DNA of 64,000 bases. Source: Clostridiales bacterium (GTDB lineage: Bacteria; Bacillota; Clostridia; Oscillospirales; CAG-272). The notes beneath the pieces are model-generated. The model ran no database searches. It was given only the letters and a program-made list of their open reading frames with translations, and was not told where the DNA came from. Positions 62,485 to 64,000 of this stretch are shown here, piece after piece (within the stretch, counting starts at the first letter, position 1; every line of letters starts with the position of its first letter). The stretch lies in assembly GCA_022793655.1 (NCBI GenBank), contig JAAWDG010000011.1:51135-115134 (forward strand). The letters are read 5' to 3'. The translations under genes were made by a program, and so were the position numbers.

Positions 62485-63234
62485 ATGTCTAAGATAGACA
62501 AAAAGGTTAAAGACTTTATTAAAAAATATAATTTACATAAAGAGTCTCTTACCCGAGATAAAATAATGCGCATTATTGAATCACAAGGGTTTAAAGTGAT
62601 ACTGTTTAATCGAAGGGATGTGCAAAGTCTTGGTCAACAATTGGTAGGTGTGCTGCGGTTGCGTGAAATGGCAGCTTGTCGGGATGCTTTTGCTTATGTT
62701 GACCAAGAACATAAAATCGTATTTTTGCTTGAAGGATTAGGCGATGAAACAGCAATTACCTTTTTGCTGCATGAAGAAGCGCATATTTTCTTAAAGCATC
62801 TACAAGAAGATACAGACGAATACCTGATTCGCGGTTCTTTTATTGATTCGGATAAAGATGTTGATGCTGTTAGTGAAACAGAAGCGAATTGTTTTGTCAT
62901 GCAAGTAAAGCAATACTTGCGTCAGTCCAAAATGCGCAGAATCGGTGTTCGCATAGGCCAATATGCATTGCCTGTGCTATTACTTGCCGTGTTATGCTTT
63001 TTCGTAGTACAGAAAAATGAGAATCATTTTTTGCCGGCGTCTACCAGTATAGAGCAAGGAGCGGCCGCTTGTTATTGGACAGATGGCGGAGAGGTTTATC
63101 ATTTATATAAAGATTGTACGCACATTTTACATGCTGTGCATATTTATTCTGGTTCTGCGCAAGAAAGCATGAAAGAGCGCTGTTGTTTAGACTGCCAATA
63201 TCGAAAGATGAAAGAAAAGGACGGTTTTTCTTAA
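62485..63234 (+). CDS. Membrane-anchored ImmA/IrrE-type metallopeptidase
   Basis: 249 aa. Peptidase domain (~1-145) with zinc motif LLHEEAHIFLKH (HEEAH, 96-100) and the third-ligand region VSETEANCFVMQ. Then one transmembrane helix (~157-176) and an outside C-terminal domain with C196, C211, C233, C234 and C237 in GGEVYHLYKDCTHI and ERCCLDCQY, a likely metal-binding or disulfide module. ImmA homologues cleave their partner XRE repressors. AGGAG sets the ATG at 62485; the 175-nt gap to the XRE gene holds a hairpin (GGCCAAGCCA / TGGCTTGCCC). Confidence 0.82.
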   Translation: MSKIDKKVKDFIKKYNLHKESLTRDKIMRIIESQGFKVILFNRRDVQSLGQQLVGVLRLREMAACRDAFAYVDQEHKIVFLLEGLGDETAITFLLHEEAHIFLKHLQEDTDEYLIRGSFIDSDKDVDAVSETEANCFVMQVKQYLRQSKMRRIGVRIGQYALPVLLLAVLCFFVVQKNENHFLPASTSIEQGAAACYWTDGGEVYHLYKDCTHILHAVHIYSGSAQESMKERCCLDCQYRKMKEKDGFS

Positions 63235-63237
63235 TCG

Positions 63238-63642
63238 ATGAAAAAATACAGAGCGGGTGCTTTTAACATGGCAAAAAAAACTTGGAATTTAGCATTGTTT
63301 CGTATGGCGGCGGGCATAATTCTTATCTTGTTTGTTGTTGTGTTTTCATTTTATTGGCTTAGAAGCAGTGAGGAACATATGGCCGAAATTGATGTACAGA
63401 CGAAAGCCAAAGAACCGTCTTTATCTTTTTCACAATATGAACGTGTATCCATTGGGATGAGTTATGCAGAAGTTGCATCTTTATTCGGATTCGCCGGCGA
63501 ACTAGCCGAAGGCAGTGAGGAAAACGACGCTGCTTGTTCGTTGTATATTTGGAAAAATGGAAGCGGAGCTGTTGTGCAGATTTCGTTTATGCATGATGCA
63601 GTAACATCTAAAACACAGTATGGTTTAGAGCCTGTTTCTTGA
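63238..63642 (+). CDS. Membrane-anchored BamE/BLIP-like small protein
   Basis: 134 aa: N-terminal transmembrane helix (~21-41) and an extracytoplasmic domain (~65-130) with YERVSIGMSYAEVASLFGFAGE and QISFMHDAVTSKTQYGL, the layout of SmpA/OmlA (BamE) and beta-lactamase-inhibitor-like domains (DUF3862 type) in Firmicutes. Starts 3 nt after the ImmA stop; the RBS is poor and an ATG at 63268 is an alternative. Probably binds a protein or ligand; function unknown. Confidence 0.7.
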   Translation: MKKYRAGAFNMAKKTWNLALFRMAAGIILILFVVVFSFYWLRSSEEHMAEIDVQTKAKEPSLSFSQYERVSIGMSYAEVASLFGFAGELAEGSEENDAACSLYIWKNGSGAVVQISFMHDAVTSKTQYGLEPVS

Positions 63643-63725
63643 GATAGCAATACGATATGCTTGCGTTTTGCCGTGTTTTGTGGTATGCTTTGTAAAAATA
63701 ATTTTGCGTGTAAGGGGAGAGAGTA

Positions 63726-64000
63726 GTGGCGAATTTTACAGCCAAAGCCATAAAAGAATCTTTCATAAAGTTGTTAAATGAAAAACCGTTAAATAAAATT
63801 AGTGTAAAAGATATTGTAGAGGATTGCGGTATTAATCGCAATTCATTTTATTATCATTTTCAAGATATTCCCGCTTTGTTAGAAGAAATTATTGTAGAGC
63901 ATACGGCTGCTATTATTGAGCAATACCCGGCGGTTAATTCATTAGATGAATGTTTTCATGCGGCATTTTCTTTTGCTTTGCAAAATAAAAAAGCGGCGTT
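63726..64000 (+). CDS. TetR-family transcriptional regulator (3' truncated)
   Basis: The frame runs off the window after about 91 codons. GTG start at 63726 preceded by AGGGGAGAG. Residues ~5-50 form a TetR HTH: AIKESFIKLLNEKPLNKISVKDIVEDCGI and NRNSFYYHFQDIPALLEEI, closest in style to the DhaS/YxbF-like TetR group. Ligand domain is mostly outside. Target genes presumably lie downstream. Confidence 0.85.
   Translation, partial: MANFTAKAIKESFIKLLNEKPLNKISVKDIVEDCGINRNSFYYHFQDIPALLEEIIVEHTAAIIEQYPAVNSLDECFHAAFSFALQNKKAA

Noticed and set aside
1..64000. CRISPR array, insertion sequence or complete prophage
   Set aside because: No regularly spaced short repeats, transposase, integrase or phage structural genes were found; only the small HTH/XRE-ImmA group looks element-like.

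Overview
The window reads as a chromosomal segment from a low-to-moderate G+C, endospore-forming Gram-positive bacterium of the class Clostridia. The evidence is a sigma-G gene, SpoVAF, a SleL-type cortex-lytic enzyme, two SleB-family hydrolases, a T-box-controlled thrS, sigma-A promoters close to TTGACA-N17-TATAAT, AGGAGG ribosome binding sites and PASTA-kinase/PPM-phosphatase signalling. A choloylglycine-hydrolase-family enzyme and an amino-sugar/hexuronate operon suggest an animal gut, which is inference. I see no CRISPR array, transposase, rRNA or complete prophage.

Layout. 1-5.7 kb: end of a nucleoside/sugar ABC permease, sigG, coaX with an ECF S component (pantothenate import and phosphorylation), a P-loop kinase-like protein, DegV and a membrane-tethered XRE regulator. 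5.8-8.1 kb: thrS behind a threonine T-box leader that holds a perfect 41-nt duplication. 8.1-13.7 kb: HAD phosphatase, tRNA-Ser(GGA), a lipoprotein, a LytTR remnant, an Rrf2/patatin/flavodoxin-ferredoxin cluster bracketed by two related 50-nt hairpins, and an HSL-type esterase. 13.9-18.2 kb: mglBAC-like galactose/methylgalactoside importer plus a small membrane protein with an InlB-type repeat. 18.2-28 kb: MATE exporter, a DUF4838 glycosidase-like protein, then a tightly overlapped operon lacI-nagA-nagB-uxaB-uxaA behind a promoter with two cre/LacI-type operators.

28-34.8 kb: SleL, a SleB-like hydrolase, a polar amino acid ABC importer, QueH, a lipoprotein and a GNAT. 35-42.6 kb: GNAT, divergent pncB and nadE (NAD synthesis), AGCS symporter, GNAT, and a tail-anchored protein with a HEPN-like Rx4H motif directly downstream of tRNA-Pro(GGG). 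42.7-50 kb: cyclophilin, then rlmN-prpC-prkC-lepA-hemW. 50-53 kb: SleB-like hydrolase, alpha/beta hydrolase, choloylglycine-hydrolase-family enzyme. 53.2-58.3 kb: a Dlt-like operon (MBOAT, SGNH/DltD-like, adenylation enzyme, GNAT) with no visible carrier-protein gene. 58.4-64 kb: CDF cation transporter, SpoVAF, and an XRE / XRE-ImmA / BamE-like group followed by a truncated TetR gene.

Most unusual items: a ~105-nt intergenic element present twice (29453-29557, 35771-35873) whose paired arms differ but mostly keep pairing; the carrier-less Dlt-like operon; the HEPN-like gene 11 nt past a tRNA terminator; the mixed amino-sugar/hexuronate operon; and the duplicated hairpin inside the thrS T-box leader. 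All assignments come from reading motifs; no database search was run.
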